NCBI GenBank assembly: GCA_021464415.1
Contig: CM038467.1
Span: 27,893,248-27,957,247 of the forward strand
Source of the DNA: Lonicera japonica
Lineage: Eukaryota > Streptophyta > Magnoliopsida > Dipsacales > Caprifoliaceae
Length of the DNA stretch: 64,000 bases
Direction of reading: 5' to 3'
In this document: positions 1 through 11,194 of the stretch, one piece after another
How the letters are laid out: every line of letters begins with the position of its first letter
Position numbering within the stretch: position 1 is the stretch's first letter
Program-made: the position numbers and the translations under genes
The notes under the pieces: generated by a model
The model's input: the letters and a program-made list of their open reading frames with translations, nothing else
Databases searched by the model: none
What the model was told of the DNA's origin: nothing

Positions 1-836
1 ATGATCATACAACATATTTATATGGTTCTAGAAAGCTTGTAGTCTTTTCCCCCATTCATGGAGTTTTTGACCTTTTTGTAGGAATTATAAATAGTTCATA
101 AAACTCCATAGATGGATTATAAATTTGTTAGCTTATCTTTGATTCATTTATTGATATATTGAGTGCTTCTTACACTTTATGTGATACTTAGACTCTTTAT
201 TTTCTACCATGAGTGATAAATGATGAGATGACAAATTTATCCCATAAACCTCATTCCGTTTCGTTGTTAGGATTCACTTTCTAATTTTCATTCTTTAAAT
301 CATGAGATATCATACACTCGCTTTATGTTAAATCTTTTTATGATGAGTTTGTCATATCTATCTCGGATTAGCTTCATCGGGAATGGGTTGCCTTGCTTCA
401 CACCCGTAGCTAAGAGGTAGGAATGATAACCTCGTCTTTGGTGGAATGTCGTTTGTCTCTTTCTTGATATAGCTTCAATCCGGGAATGAGTCGCCTAGCG
501 TCGCACCCTTTGCTATTGAGAGATACACCAACATTCCTCATATCTCGAGAAACCTTGTGTTGAAATCTTTGTATGAGCTAGTGATCACCGTCTCTTAAAT
601 CGTAACTAACCTCCACCTACCTTAGTGCTTTCTTATTAATTTTCACAACTGTTTTACATTTACGTTGTTCTACAACAAACCCAACTCACACAAAATCTGA
701 AAACCGTAAAATCCGTAATCCATTCCATTCCTTTTCACTTATCCCTGTGGTTCGACACTCGGACTTCCGAGACTATATTATAACTTGACGTGCCTGCACT
801 TGGGCTATAACACAACGCGCTATTTTGGCGGCGTCA
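1..836 (+). repeat. 5' LTR of the Athila element, 3' half only
   Basis: This matches 10358-11194 of the 3' LTR and so is the second half of a roughly 1,670-bp LTR. It ends in TCA, and the primer binding site follows after six bases. The half that carries the palindrome cluster in the 3' LTR lies to the left of the window. Confidence 0.95.
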
Positions 837-842
837 AGTTTT

Positions 843-860
843 TGGCGCCGTTGCCGGGGA
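843..860 (+). other. Primer binding site (tRNA-Asp type)
   Basis: TGGCGCCGTTGCCGGGGA starts six bases after the LTR end. It is the complement of the 3' terminus of plant tRNA-Asp including CCA, the primer type usual for Athila elements. Minus-strand DNA synthesis would start here. Confidence 0.9.
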
Positions 861-1056
861 CTAAGGCAAAACGCGGATCTCGGGTTTTGTATAAAACCAT
901 TCTCTGTGAGTATCTCTCCATTTCATTAATTTATTTTGCTCCCTTATTCTTGTTTGATTTTATAGATTTCCCAAGGAGCTATTCGAATCGTTTTCCAAGC
1001 CCATGCAAGGGCGATTGTTCGTGGATATTCGAATTAGCCCTCCCACATCTCCAAGA

Positions 1057-2319
1057 ATGGCAAACCAAGGAAGAGCAACGGATCACGAAAGCGATAATGA
1101 AGGGGAAGGTGCCAACAATGTTCCTCCTGTTAGGACAATGAGGGACTACCTTCAACCACCTCGAGCAACTTCAAATTCGTGCATTGTGCTTCCCGCTGGC
1201 CAAGCGGGAGCGTTCTCTTTCAAACCGGGTTTGCTTCAACATATCCCTTCTTTTCATGGTATGGAGTCGGAAAACCCATACTTGCATTTGAAAGACTTTG
1301 AAGAAGTCTGCTCCACATTTCGTGAGGCAAATGTTAACGATGATGTCATGCGTTTAAAACTCTTCCCTTTCTCCCTTAAAGATAAAGAAAAAATTTAGCT
1401 AAATGCTCAAAGACCGCAATCAATTCGGTCTTGGCAAGAGCTTCAAGCGGAGTTTCTAAAAAAATTCTTTCCCGTTCATAGAACCAATGCTTTAAGAAGG
1501 GCGATATCCAATTTTTCGCCAAAAGACAACGAAACTTTCTATAAGTGTTGGGAAAGATACAAGAAACTTCTAAACGCATGCCCTCATCATGGTCACGAAA
1601 CTTGGAGCCTTGTTAGTTTCTTTTATGAATCACTCACCCCTGATATGCGTACATTTGATGAGACCATGTGTAATGGTCAATTCTTGAGTAAGAATTCCGA
1701 TGAGGCTTTATTGTATTTTGATGAATTAGCGGAAGGTGCTTAAAATTGGAACACCTATTCCGAAGAACCCAAAGCCAAAACTCAAGGAAGGGGTGGGTTG
1801 TGCCAAGTGTCCAATGAGGATGACATGGGTGCGAGGTTATTCCAATTGTCTAAGAAAGTAGAGGCAATGGAAGCAAGTAAGCTTAAGGAGGTCAACGTAG
1901 TATCCTCGAGTCAGTTGTGTGTCATTTGTGAAAATTCGGGACACACTACCGAGGATTGTCCTACCATTCCCGCTTTCCGGGAAGTCCTCAAAAATCCCGT
2001 CCAAGTCAATGCTTTACACCAGTACAACCAAAACCGAAACCAAAACGATCCCTATTCTCAAATGTACAATGAGGGATGGAAGAATCACCCCAATTTCAGT
2101 TGGGGAGGAAACCAAAGTCAGAACCACAACCAATATCATCAAAACCAAAGGCAACAACAACAACCTCAAAACTCTTTTGTTCCACCTCAAAATCAAAATC
2201 CCAACCAAAACTTGGAAGCTTTGTTGAGATCATTTGTGGACAAAACGGATCGTGATGTAGGTGAGTTAAAAACTCAAATGTCTAAACTCACCACCGCCCT
2301 GGTTACCCAAGAGAAATGA
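1057..2319 (+). pseudogene. Athila gag, interrupted by three in-frame stops
   Basis: This encodes the capsid/nucleocapsid polyprotein. I chose the ATG at 1057; an in-frame ATG at 1003 is also possible. The retrotransposon-gag core spans about 1230-1735. A CX2CX4HX4C zinc knuckle lies at 1918-1959, followed by an Asn/Gln-rich stretch at about 2025-2205 that is characteristic of Athila Gag. Stops occur at 1396 (TAG, where the family usually has Trp), 1741 (TAA) and 2317 (TGA). The frame never shifts, and it continues through 2320-2421 into protease, so gag and pol form one reading frame. Confidence 0.88.
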
Positions 2320-2421
2320 AAATTCCCCTCTCAACCTTTAGTTAACCCTAGAGGTCAAGTTCAAGTTATAGAGGGAGGAGAGTCTAGCACCAAGTTAGAA
2401 GAACTCAAATCTATCACAATC

Positions 2422-5088
2422 TTGAGTGGAAAGGAGGTAGACAAAACTATTGTTCCTAAAACCCCCAAGGTGGCGGACATAGTTGAGGCCACGAAGGTTG
2501 AGGAGGTTGTGAGTGAAGAAAAGAAGAGAGAGGAAGAGAAACAAGGAAAAGAGGATCTCGAAAAAATCAAAAATGGGATCAAAGTTCCATTTTCGGAGAG
2601 ATTGAACCAACCGTCCAAATCTAATACCGAGATTTTGGATGTTTTTAGGCAAGTGAAAATCAACATTCCATTGTTTGACGCGGTCAAGCAAATACCTTCG
2701 TACGCTAAGTTCCTCAAGGACTTATGTACTACCAAACGAAGGTTGAATGTCAAGAAAAAGGCCTTTATGGCGGAGCAAGTGAGCTCCATCATGCAAGGCA
2801 CGAGAGCCCCCAAGTTCAAAGACCCCGGGTGTCCCACAATTTCGTGTGTCATAGGAAATTGTAGGATAAAGAACGCATTATTAGATTTGGGAGCAAGTGT
2901 TAATGTGCTCCCATATTCGGTTTATCAACAATTGGGGCTGGGTGAGTTAAAACCCACGAGAGTCACGATTCAATTAGCGGACCAATCCGTTAAAATTCCA
3001 AGAGGAATAGTCGAGGATGTACTTGTCCAAGTTAACAAGTTTTATTTTTCGGTTGATTTCATCATCCTCGACATGCAACCAGTGTTGAATCCCGCTAACG
3101 AGATTCCGGTTATCCTCGGACGACTATTTCTTGCCACTTCTAATGCTATAATAAATTGCAAGAACGGAATCGTGAAGTTAACTTTTGGAAACATGACTCT
3201 CGAGCTAAACGTGTTCTCTTTGAGTAATAAAAAAGATGATGATGATGAAGAGGAAAATGAACACGTGAACATGATAGAGTCGTGTATCCAAGACCACTTT
3301 GTGGCAAATTTCGAATCGGAGTTAACGGAAGGTTATCTAACCACTTCCGATGAACCCGAGGATTGTATGCAAGTGTTTTCTTTGTCTGACAAACAGGTTG
3401 GATTCTCGGAGAAAGAGGAAAACACATCATCGTCCACCAAAAAACTTGAAGGACAAATGGATCTCAAGCTATTGCCTAGCAATTTGAAGTATGCCTTCTT
3501 AGGAGCTTCAGATACTTACCCCGTCATCATCTCGTCCGAACTTTCAGATGACCAAGAAGGAAGGTTAGTTCATTTGCTTGGTAAATATAAAAAAGCTTTT
3601 GGTTGGACTCTTGCCGACCTCCAAGGAATAAGCCCTTTGATTTGTACACATAAAATTCACTTAGAGGATGGGGCAAAAACATCAAGACAATTTCAACGCT
3701 GGTTGAATCCTAACATGCAAGAAGTGGTTAGGAACGAGGTGTTGAAATTGTTGGATGCAAAGATCATCTATCCAATCTTGGATAGTAAATGGGTTAGTCC
3801 AACTCAAGTGGTACCGAAAAAATTGGGTCTTACGGTAGTCAAGAATGAATCAAACGAGTTGATTCCACAAAGAGTCACCACCGGGTGGCGAATGTGTATT
3901 GACTACCGTAAACTTAATGAGGCAACCCGTAAAGATCATTTCCCACTCCCCTTTTTGGATCAAACTGTATAAAGGGTAGCGGGCCATGAATATTACTCGT
4001 TCCTCGATGGTTTTTCCGGGTACAATCAGATTGAGATTGACCTAGATGATCAAGAAAAGACCACATTTACATGTTCTTTTGGCACCTTCGCCTATCGAAG
4101 AATGCCCTTTGGTCTATGTAATGCACCTGCCACTTTCCAACGGTGTATGCTAAGTATTTTTAGCGATATGGTGGAAAGGACTTTGGAAGTTTTTATGGAT
4201 GACTTTACCGTCTATGGTAAGTCATTCGACAATTGCTTGACTAACTTGGAACAAGTCTTGGGAAGATGCGTGGAAAAACAATTGGTATTGAATTGGGAGA
4301 AGTGCCATTTTATGGTTACCAAGGGAATTGTTTTGGGGCACATCATTTCTTCAAAAGGAATCGAAGTGGATAAAGCCAAAATCGAATTGATTGCCAAACT
4401 TCCTACACCCAAAAATGTCAAAGATGTCCGATCCTTTCTAGGACATGCTGGGTTTTATAGGAGGTTTATCAAGAACTTCAGTTCCATTTCCAACCCGATG
4501 TGTAATCTACTTCTCAAGGATGCACCCTTTGAGTGGGATGTCAAGTGCGAGGAAGCCTTCGTCTCTCTGAAGCATAAGCTCACTACTGCGCCGATTATGC
4601 AGACACCGGACTGGAGCTTGCCATTCGAGCTCATGTGCGACGCAAGTGACTACGTAGTGGGAGCGGTTCTTGGTCAACGGAAAGACAAGAAACCGGGTGT
4701 GATATACTATGCAAGTAGGACTTTGAATGATGCGCAAATGAATTACACCACGACAGAGAAAGAGCTTCTAGCAATTGTCTTCGCCCTAGACAAGTTTAAA
4801 TCCTATTTAATAGGATCGCCAATTGTGATTTTCACGGATCACGCGGCGTTGAAGTACCTATTCACAAAGAAAGATGCCAAGCCGCGGCTTCTGAGGTGGA
4901 TACTCTTATTGCAAGAATTCCATTTAAGCATCAAGGACAAAAAGGGAGTCGAGAATGTGGTGGCCGATCATCTGTCTCGACTCACTTTTACGAACAACAT
5001 TGAAGAAAGTCCGATCCAAGATTCGTTTCCAGATGAGCAATTATTGGCAATCTCGACGCTCCCATGGTATGCAGACATTGTAAATTAG
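2422..5088 (+). pseudogene. Athila pol: protease, reverse transcriptase and RNase H, with stops
   Basis: This continues the gag frame. The aspartic protease active site DLGAS is at 2884-2898. RT starts near 3600 and shows the fingers motif WRMCIDYRKLN near 3885, the palm motif FMDDF at 4192-4206 (Athila has Phe where many RTs have Tyr) and the connection [16 protein letters not shown]. RNase H shows its Asp (CDAS, about 4640), Glu (TEKELLA, about 4756) and Asp ([10 protein letters not shown], about 4836). TAA at 3970 breaks RT between motifs, and TAG at 5086 ends this segment just after RNase H. Both stops are single-base changes with the frame otherwise kept. Confidence 0.92.
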
Positions 5089-5142
5089 CTTGTAACTGAC
5101 AAGATACCAAAGTCATGGGGCGCATAAGACAGAAAAAGGTTT

Positions 5143-6351
5143 TTGACAGAAGTGGGTCGATTCTATTGGGATGAACCGTACCTGTTTAAGTATTGTGCGG
5201 ATCAGATTATCCGGCAGTGCATCCCAGAGGAAGAAGTGGAGAGAGCTCTATCCTTCTGTCATTCTGAGGCTTGCGGAGGACACTTCTCGGCAAAGAAAAC
5301 TACCGCGAAGATTTTGCAAAGTGGATTGTATTGGCCATCGCTCTTTAAGGACACACAACGTTTTTGCAAGGCATGTCCAAGATGCCAGATGCTTGGAGGG
5401 ATCTCTAAGAGGAACATGATGCCACTCAATCCCATCCTGATGATTGAAATCTTCGATTGCTGGGGCGTCGACTTCATGGGACCGTTCCCATCCTCCTACG
5501 GTAACCTTTACATTTTAGTTGCCATAGATTATCTTTCAAAATGGGTGGAAGCCCAAGCGTGCAAGAAAAATGATCACAAAGTGGTGATCCGATTTCTGAA
5601 AGAACACATTCTTGCACGTTTTGGCACTCCTAAGGCAATAATTAGCGATGGCGGTACTCACTTTTGCAACAGACCATTTCAATCATTAATGCAAAAGTAT
5701 GGTGTAAACCACAAAGTATCGCTCGCTTATCATCCTCAAACTAATGGTCAAGCCGAGTTGGCAAATAGGGAGATCAAACAGATTCTAGAGAAAACGGTAA
5801 ACCCGAACCGCAAGGATTGGTCGTTAAGACTGACCGATGCACTTTGGGCTTACCGTACTGCGTATAAAACAACTCTAGATATGTCTCCTTATCGCATTGT
5901 GTACGGAAAACCATGTCATTTGCCAGTAGAGTTGGAACACAAATCATACTGGGCAACTAAGATGGTTAACTGTGATTTGAAAAAAGCCGGGCTTGACCGT
6001 AAGTTGCAAGTGGATGAAATTGAGGAATTAAGAAGAGATGCTTATGACAATGCAAAGATAAGCAAGGAACGTGCCAAAATTTTTCATGATAAATCCATTT
6101 TGAGAAAAGAATTCAAACTTGGGCACAAAGTTCTTGTTTATAATACTCGTCTGCATCTCTTTCCGGGAAAGTTAAAGTCTCATTGGACCAGTCCCTACAT
6201 TGTCCATCACATATTTCCTTTTGGGGCTGTGAATGTTGAGGATCCCAAAACCGGCTACATTTTCAAAGTGAATGGTCAACGCCTTAAGCCGTTTTTGGAA
6301 TTCCCACTTCGAGAGGAGTCCACCCCTCTCGAAGACCCGACTTATGCCTAA
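5143..6351 (+). pseudogene. Athila integrase
   Basis: This is in the same frame as the rest of pol but separated from it by TAA at 5125. An HHCC zinc-binding domain spans about 5260-5400 (HSEACGGHF...CPRCQ). The DD35E triad reads D at 5470, D at 5647 and E at 5755, with 35 residues between the last two as in active integrases. The C-terminal part contains the [16 protein letters not shown] module typical of Athila. From 5143 to the stop the integrase is uninterrupted, so it is the best-preserved part of the element. Confidence 0.92.
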
Positions 6352-6450
6352 AAGGCATGGGTCAATTTTGTAAATAATGTTTTTTGTTAGTATTTTTGAG
6401 TTTCAGGAATTGGCATCGGAGATTCGGGTGTCATTGAGTCTGAACGGATC

Positions 6451-6464
6451 AAGTTGAGGGGAGC
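6451..6464 (+). other. Internal copy of the polypurine tract, just after pol
   Basis: AAGTTGAGGGGAGC matches the terminal polypurine tract at 9511-9524 in 13 of 14 bases. It lies 100 bases after the integrase stop and upstream of the palindrome cluster. A third, looser copy (TTGAGGGGGG) is at 8451-8460. It may be a fossil of an earlier pol-LTR junction or an internal priming site for plus-strand DNA. Confidence 0.6.
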
Positions 6465-6519
6465 TATAAGGTGTTTTGGTGCAAAGAGGGCAAAGAAAAA
6501 AAAATTCTGGCAGATTAGT

Positions 6520-6687
6520 CCATGATCGATCATGGTGAAAAATTTTTCTCAGCCAGTCAGAAGCATGATCGATCATGGGATTCCATGATCGATCATGGAA
6601 GAAGAGCATTTGGGTAGAAGGCAGCATGATCGATCATGGGTTGTACAAAAAATCAATTTGGGCAGAATGACCCATGATCGATCATGG
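6520..6687. repeat. Five copies of a 16-bp palindrome upstream of the envelope-position ORF
   Basis: CCATGATCGATCATGG, or the same with G as first base, occurs at 6520, 6563, 6583, 6624 and 6672. The 14-bp core CATGATCGATCATG is perfect in all five. The same palindrome occurs four times in the LTR (9780-9881), and the flanks partly match: CAGAAGCATGATC precedes a pair in both places. No clear TATA box follows; TAATAAAA at about 6692-6699 is the nearest candidate. Confidence 0.95.
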
Positions 6688-6983
6688 TCCCGTAATAAAA
6701 CAGGGGAGCCGTTTCTAAACCCCTATTTCTCACTTCTCCTTCTCCCAAATCCTCTCCAAACCCTAGCCCCTCTTCCCCCATTGATCCCAAACCTTCCCCA
6801 AGCACCATTTCCAACCTTCCCCACCTAGAATCAACCATCAAATCTTCTAATTTTCGAACCCCAATCATCAAACCCATCCCAAAAATCCCCCTTTCTCTCT
6901 ATCCTCACCAATTTCGAGCCCTACCAAATCAAATCTCGAAATTTCTCATCTCTCCCTCCTCTTAAGCGTCACATTACTCTTTT

Positions 6984-8180
6984 ATGGCTTCCTCTAACCC
7001 TCCTACTAAGCCGCTTGTCATTGAAGCCGTAAGGGGTGGCTATCGTGGATTTCGAAGCCGCCAAGAATTTGAATGGTAGAACTACGCCTTCAAGACGAGG
7101 ACGGTGGTGATAGAGAGGCCGATCTACATTGGTACGCTGGACGATTTCCCCCAAAGAACAACGTTTGAGCGATATCCAGAATGGATTACTTACTTGCGTG
7201 AACAAGGTACTCAATGTAATCTCTCCATTTGTCGTGAATTTGTTGCAAGTTTAATCCCAGTTCCAAATACCCCGTATGCATATGTTGCTCATGTTCGAGG
7301 GAAAATGGTCCATTTTAACCTCGAGGTTTTGAATGATATTACGGGAATCCCGGCTTTGCCACCCAATGCTCATGACCTCCCCTACTCGGATGGTACCCCT
7401 TATGTAGAGCCAACGGCTAATGATTTAGCCACATTTCTAACCGGTGAACCGAGGGAATGGATTGGGAATCAATTGGATAGGAATAACATACTTGAGGCCT
7501 TTAGGACTCTTTGGCTAGTAGTTGCCAACGCTTTGGACCCGACTTCACACACCCAACACCTGTACCCTTCTCAAGCGTATGTACTATACGCTATTGCAAC
7601 AAACAAGCGCATTTGTTTGCTTCGTCACATCATTGGGCGAATTGCTAGAATCATAGACTTGGTCGCCCACAACGAAACAATCAAATTTGGGTCTTTGATC
7701 ACTAAGGTATGTTTGCGAGCGGGGGTAACTGAGAGAGATGAGGATGTGAAGAAAATGCCTCGAGCACCACTTAACTGATCTACCCAAACTCGAGCTGCTG
7801 GTCAATTGAGGAACCGGCCAAGTTCTTCAACCGCACCTCCTTAAGTAGAGTCTGAAGAAGAGGGGGCAGAAGAAGCAGTAGCAGATCTCCCAGGGCCCTC
7901 AAGGCAGAGAAGACGGGCAAGCTCTGGGCCGGTAGATGACACGAGGGAATTCATAAGAGAGCAGTTTGAGCAGATGACTGCTTTGATGCAGACTGGGTTT
8001 ACTAGCATCAATGAGAGGGTTGAGATTATGGTATTGCGTCAGGACCGTTTGGAGGCAAATATTGCAGCTCAGGTCGAGGCACGAGTTGCAGCTCAGATGG
8101 CGACCCAGCAGGAGTTCATATGCCAGCAGTTCGAGGCGTTGTATGGTCGTTTTCCCCCACCCCCACCTCCCGACATGTGA
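6984..8180 (+). pseudogene. Athila envelope-position ORF, with stops
   Basis: This second ORF of Athila elements lies between integrase and the 3' LTR. Its core (about 7100-7740) resembles the protein family annotated in plant databases as putative plant transposon protein and found in this position in Athila elements. The C-terminal 70 residues look like a coiled coil with heptad-like Leu/Ile/Val and Gln/Ala, ending in a proline run. I see no signal peptide or convincing membrane span, so a true envelope function is not supported here. Stops are at 7077 (TAG), 7776 (TGA) and 7842 (TAA); the frame is continuous otherwise. The ATG at 6984 is the first in frame. Confidence 0.75.
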
Positions 8181-9510
8181 TGATACTTGCTAATCCTAGA
8201 AACTCTTATATTTATGCTTAGTTTTATATTATTTCTTTTGGGTTGTATTAAAGTTCAGACATGATGTTAACTTTAGAACTTGGTTTTAATAGTTGAATGT
8301 TATGGTTTTTGCTATTAGATTCTAATTCTAACCCGTTTTGTGTATAGTTGTTGTTTATCTCTTATTTTTGTCTCATGGAAAGCAAAGCCAAAGTAGCCCT
8401 CCGTGCATTTTTATTGTTCTCTTTCCATTGAGGACAATGTTTCTTTCAAGTTGAGGGGGGTACGTTATTTTGTGTTTATTTTGTTTTGGCTTGCTATTGT
8501 TTATTTCCATGAGTAGAAAAGATGTGTTCAAATTTTTTTTTGAGAAGTTTGAAAATTGATGAATGATTGGTTGATATTTTGTTCGATGAAGACTATTGTG
8601 TCATTAGCTTTTGGCTTGAATTCTTTGATTTAGATAGGAATTTGAATGATAATCTAAATTGCCTTGCTTCAATTAGTCTCATATCCCGTCATATTTGCCT
8701 GTTCTGCATGCTAGATTGATTTGGTTATTCCCAATTCGGTTGTAACACTTCGATTTATTTTCATTGAGAGAAGAGAAATTTTTGTCCAAAAATGATGGAA
8801 ACTCTTTCGAAAATATCCTCCAATGAGAGGACAAAAGCATAGCACTTTGATAACTTGGATGACTTTTATCCTAATATTGACTTAAAGCTTCACTTGACTA
8901 AATCTTAAGTCTCTTTGTCTAATATTACGGATGGGTAAAGGTTACCATATGGGAAAGGGTGAATAGCTTCCTTCGAGCTCCAATGAATGAGCAGAATTTT
9001 GAGAAAATTTCATAAGTGAGACCGCTGCCCCCCATAGAGATGAAAACCGCCCTGATCTAATTTAGCAAAAATTTCCAAGAAAACGATAAAGAAAGTGCTT
9101 AGAATTGACAAATCTTTGAGCTTTTGTTTTTGAAAAAGTTCTCTCTTCCTTCTCGAATGATTATGACTCTTTGTGTTTATATTGAATTGCTTGAATCGAA
9201 ATCTAGGATGTGAGCATTGGAGAATATGGGATTGGGTTCTAAAGGAGATAGGCGAATTAGATGATCATTCAAAAGTCCGTCGTTTTGGAAAATTGATAGT
9301 AATGCCTCTTGCTTTGAAAATTGAAACTTGAAACTTCATTCTCATCGTTCATCATGATCAAACTTCTAATGTTTGTAGGTACCATTTCTAAAAACCTTCA
9401 CGAGATGCAACTCGTCTTCTTTGGGAACTTAGAAGTTAACATATTTTTGTATAGTATATTAATTTTTGTAATTATATACTTTTTATCTTGCTAAGGGACT
9501 AGCAAGAGAT
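8181..9510 (+). other. Athila 3' non-coding region
   Basis: AT-rich sequence between the last ORF and the 3' LTR, with no supportable ORF. It holds a polypurine-like run at 8451-8460. Long non-coding stretches in this position are usual for Athila. Confidence 0.7.
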
Positions 9511-9524
9511 AAGTTGAGGGGAGT
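9511..9524 (+). other. Polypurine tract
   Basis: AAGTTGAGGGGAGT directly abuts the TG that opens the 3' LTR at 9525. This is the plus-strand primer of reverse transcription. Confidence 0.9.
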
Positions 9525-11194
9525 TGATAAACGCATAATATTGTCATGTATAAGCTCTTTCCCGAAGTCGCTTGACGCGTTTGTTGCTTTAATTCTGCCT
9601 AATTATCCTCTTATCTCAAGATTAGTGTCTTAGGGAGTTTTGTATCTAACATCGTCCCGCTAGGTGTGCTTTTGTTGTGTTTCTATGTGTTTATAGGCAT
9701 AGGATGCAATGGCGTTCGAAGAATTGAGCAAGCGCTAGTCAAAAGCTCGCAAAATGCTGATCTGAGGAATTTCCCAGAAGCATGATCGATCATGGGTATA
9801 CCATGATCGATCATGGTGCAAATTGGCCTTCAGAGCAGAGGACCCCATGATCGATCATGGTAGACCCATGATCGATCATGGCCTGGCAGGGACATTCACC
9901 AACTCCTGCTTTTAGCCTTATTTTGGGGGTTTTGGTTCCTAGATATTTCTTTTTGTTTATTTTATTAGTTTTTGTACTCCTTTAGCTATTGTTTTAGTCT
10001 AAGGGAGGAGATATAGATCATTATCTAGGAGACACACTTGGAAGTTCTAGAGAGAAGGAAGAGCTAAAGTTGTATTGTTCTTCATTTTTCCTTGTAAGTG
10101 TTTTGATTTGTAAGAATGATTTCTTCTTCTATAATATTTGTTTTTGCATCTATTATGGAGTAGTCTCTTACTAAGGTTACGGAGGTTGATTGCGATATGA
10201 TTTTTGGTGATTAATGGCTCAATCCATATTTAAAGTTTGATAAATATTTGTGAATCTTCTTCTTTTTCATCATATCATCCATTCTTTCAAGCTTTCTAGG
10301 TATTTTCATGATAAGTTAAGACTTTATATGCCTTGTATATTTAGTTCTTGGTTGTTAATGATCATACAACATATTTATATGGTTCTAGAAAGCTTGTAGT
10401 ATTTTTCCCCCATTCATGGAGTTTTTGACCTTTTTGTAGGAATTATAAATAGTTCATAAAACTCCATAGATGGATTATAAATTTGTTAGCTTATCTTTGA
10501 TTCATTTATTGATATATTGAGTGCTTCTTACACTTTATGTGATACTTAGACTCTTTATTTTCTACCATAAGTGATAAATGATGAGATGACAAATTTATCC
10601 CATAAACCTCATTCCGTTTCGTTGTTAGGATTCACTTTCTAATTTTCATTCTTTAAATCATGAGATATCATACACTCGCTTTATGTTAAATCTTTTTATG
10701 ATGAGTTTGTCATATCTATCTCGGATTAGCTTCATCGGGAATGGGTTGCCTTGCTTCACACCCGTAGCTAAGAGGTAGGAATGATAACCTCGTCTTTGGT
10801 GGAATGTCGTTTGTCTCTTTCTTGATATAGCTTCAATCCGGGAATGAGTCGCCTAGAGTCGCACCCTTTGCTATTGAGAGATACACCAACATTCCCCATA
10901 TCTCGAGAAACCTTGTGTTGAAATCTTTGTATGAGCTAGTGATCACCGTCTCTTAAATCGCAACTAACCTCCACCTACCTTAGTGCTTTCTTATTAATTT
11001 TCACAACTGTTTTACATTTACGTTGTTCTACAACAAACCCAACTCACACAAAATCTGAAAACCGTAAAATCCGTAATCCATTCCATTCCTTTTCACTTAT
11101 CCCTGTGGTTTGACACTCGGACTTCCGAGACTATATTACAACTTGACGTGCCTGCACTTGGGCTATAACACAAAGCGCTATTTTGGCGGCGTCA
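9525..11194 (+). repeat. 3' LTR of the Athila element
   Basis: The LTR is 1,670 bp, begins TGATAAACGC and ends GGCGTCA. From 10358 it matches the window start. The first 360 bp hold four palindromes (9780-9881). Compared with the 5' LTR over 836 bases there are 8 substitutions and a one-base indel. Confidence 0.95.
9780..9881. repeat. Four copies of the 16-bp palindrome in the Athila LTR
   Basis: Copies start at 9780 (first base G), 9801, 9845 and 9866, forming two pairs each spaced 21 bp start to start. They lie in the probable U3 region. Each contains one central CG within ATCGAT. Confidence 0.95.

Larger units (their letters stand above)
1..11194 (+). mobile_element. Athila-lineage Ty3/gypsy LTR retrotransposon, 5' end cut by the window
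   Basis: The 836 bases at the window start recur almost exactly at 10358-11194, defining two LTRs. Between them lie a primer binding site complementary to the 3' end of tRNA-Asp, gag, protease, RT, RNase H and integrase in one frame, then a second ORF in the envelope position, and a polypurine tract abutting the 3' LTR. Gag with an Asn/Gln-rich stretch, the FMDD RT motif and the DLGAS protease site are typical of the Athila clade. Nine in-frame stops make the copy coding-defective. The LTRs differ by 8 substitutions and one indel over 836 bases. The 5' target duplication lies outside the window; the 3' flank begins ATTAA. Confidence 0.95.

Noticed and set aside
6595..6877. Short ORFs around the Athila palindromes
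   Set aside because: Palindrome repeats keep frames open; no conserved protein, and the real ORF starts at 6984.
6984..8180. Calling the Athila second ORF a true envelope protein
   Set aside because: No signal peptide, transmembrane segment or fusion-peptide-like stretch is visible; only its position matches.
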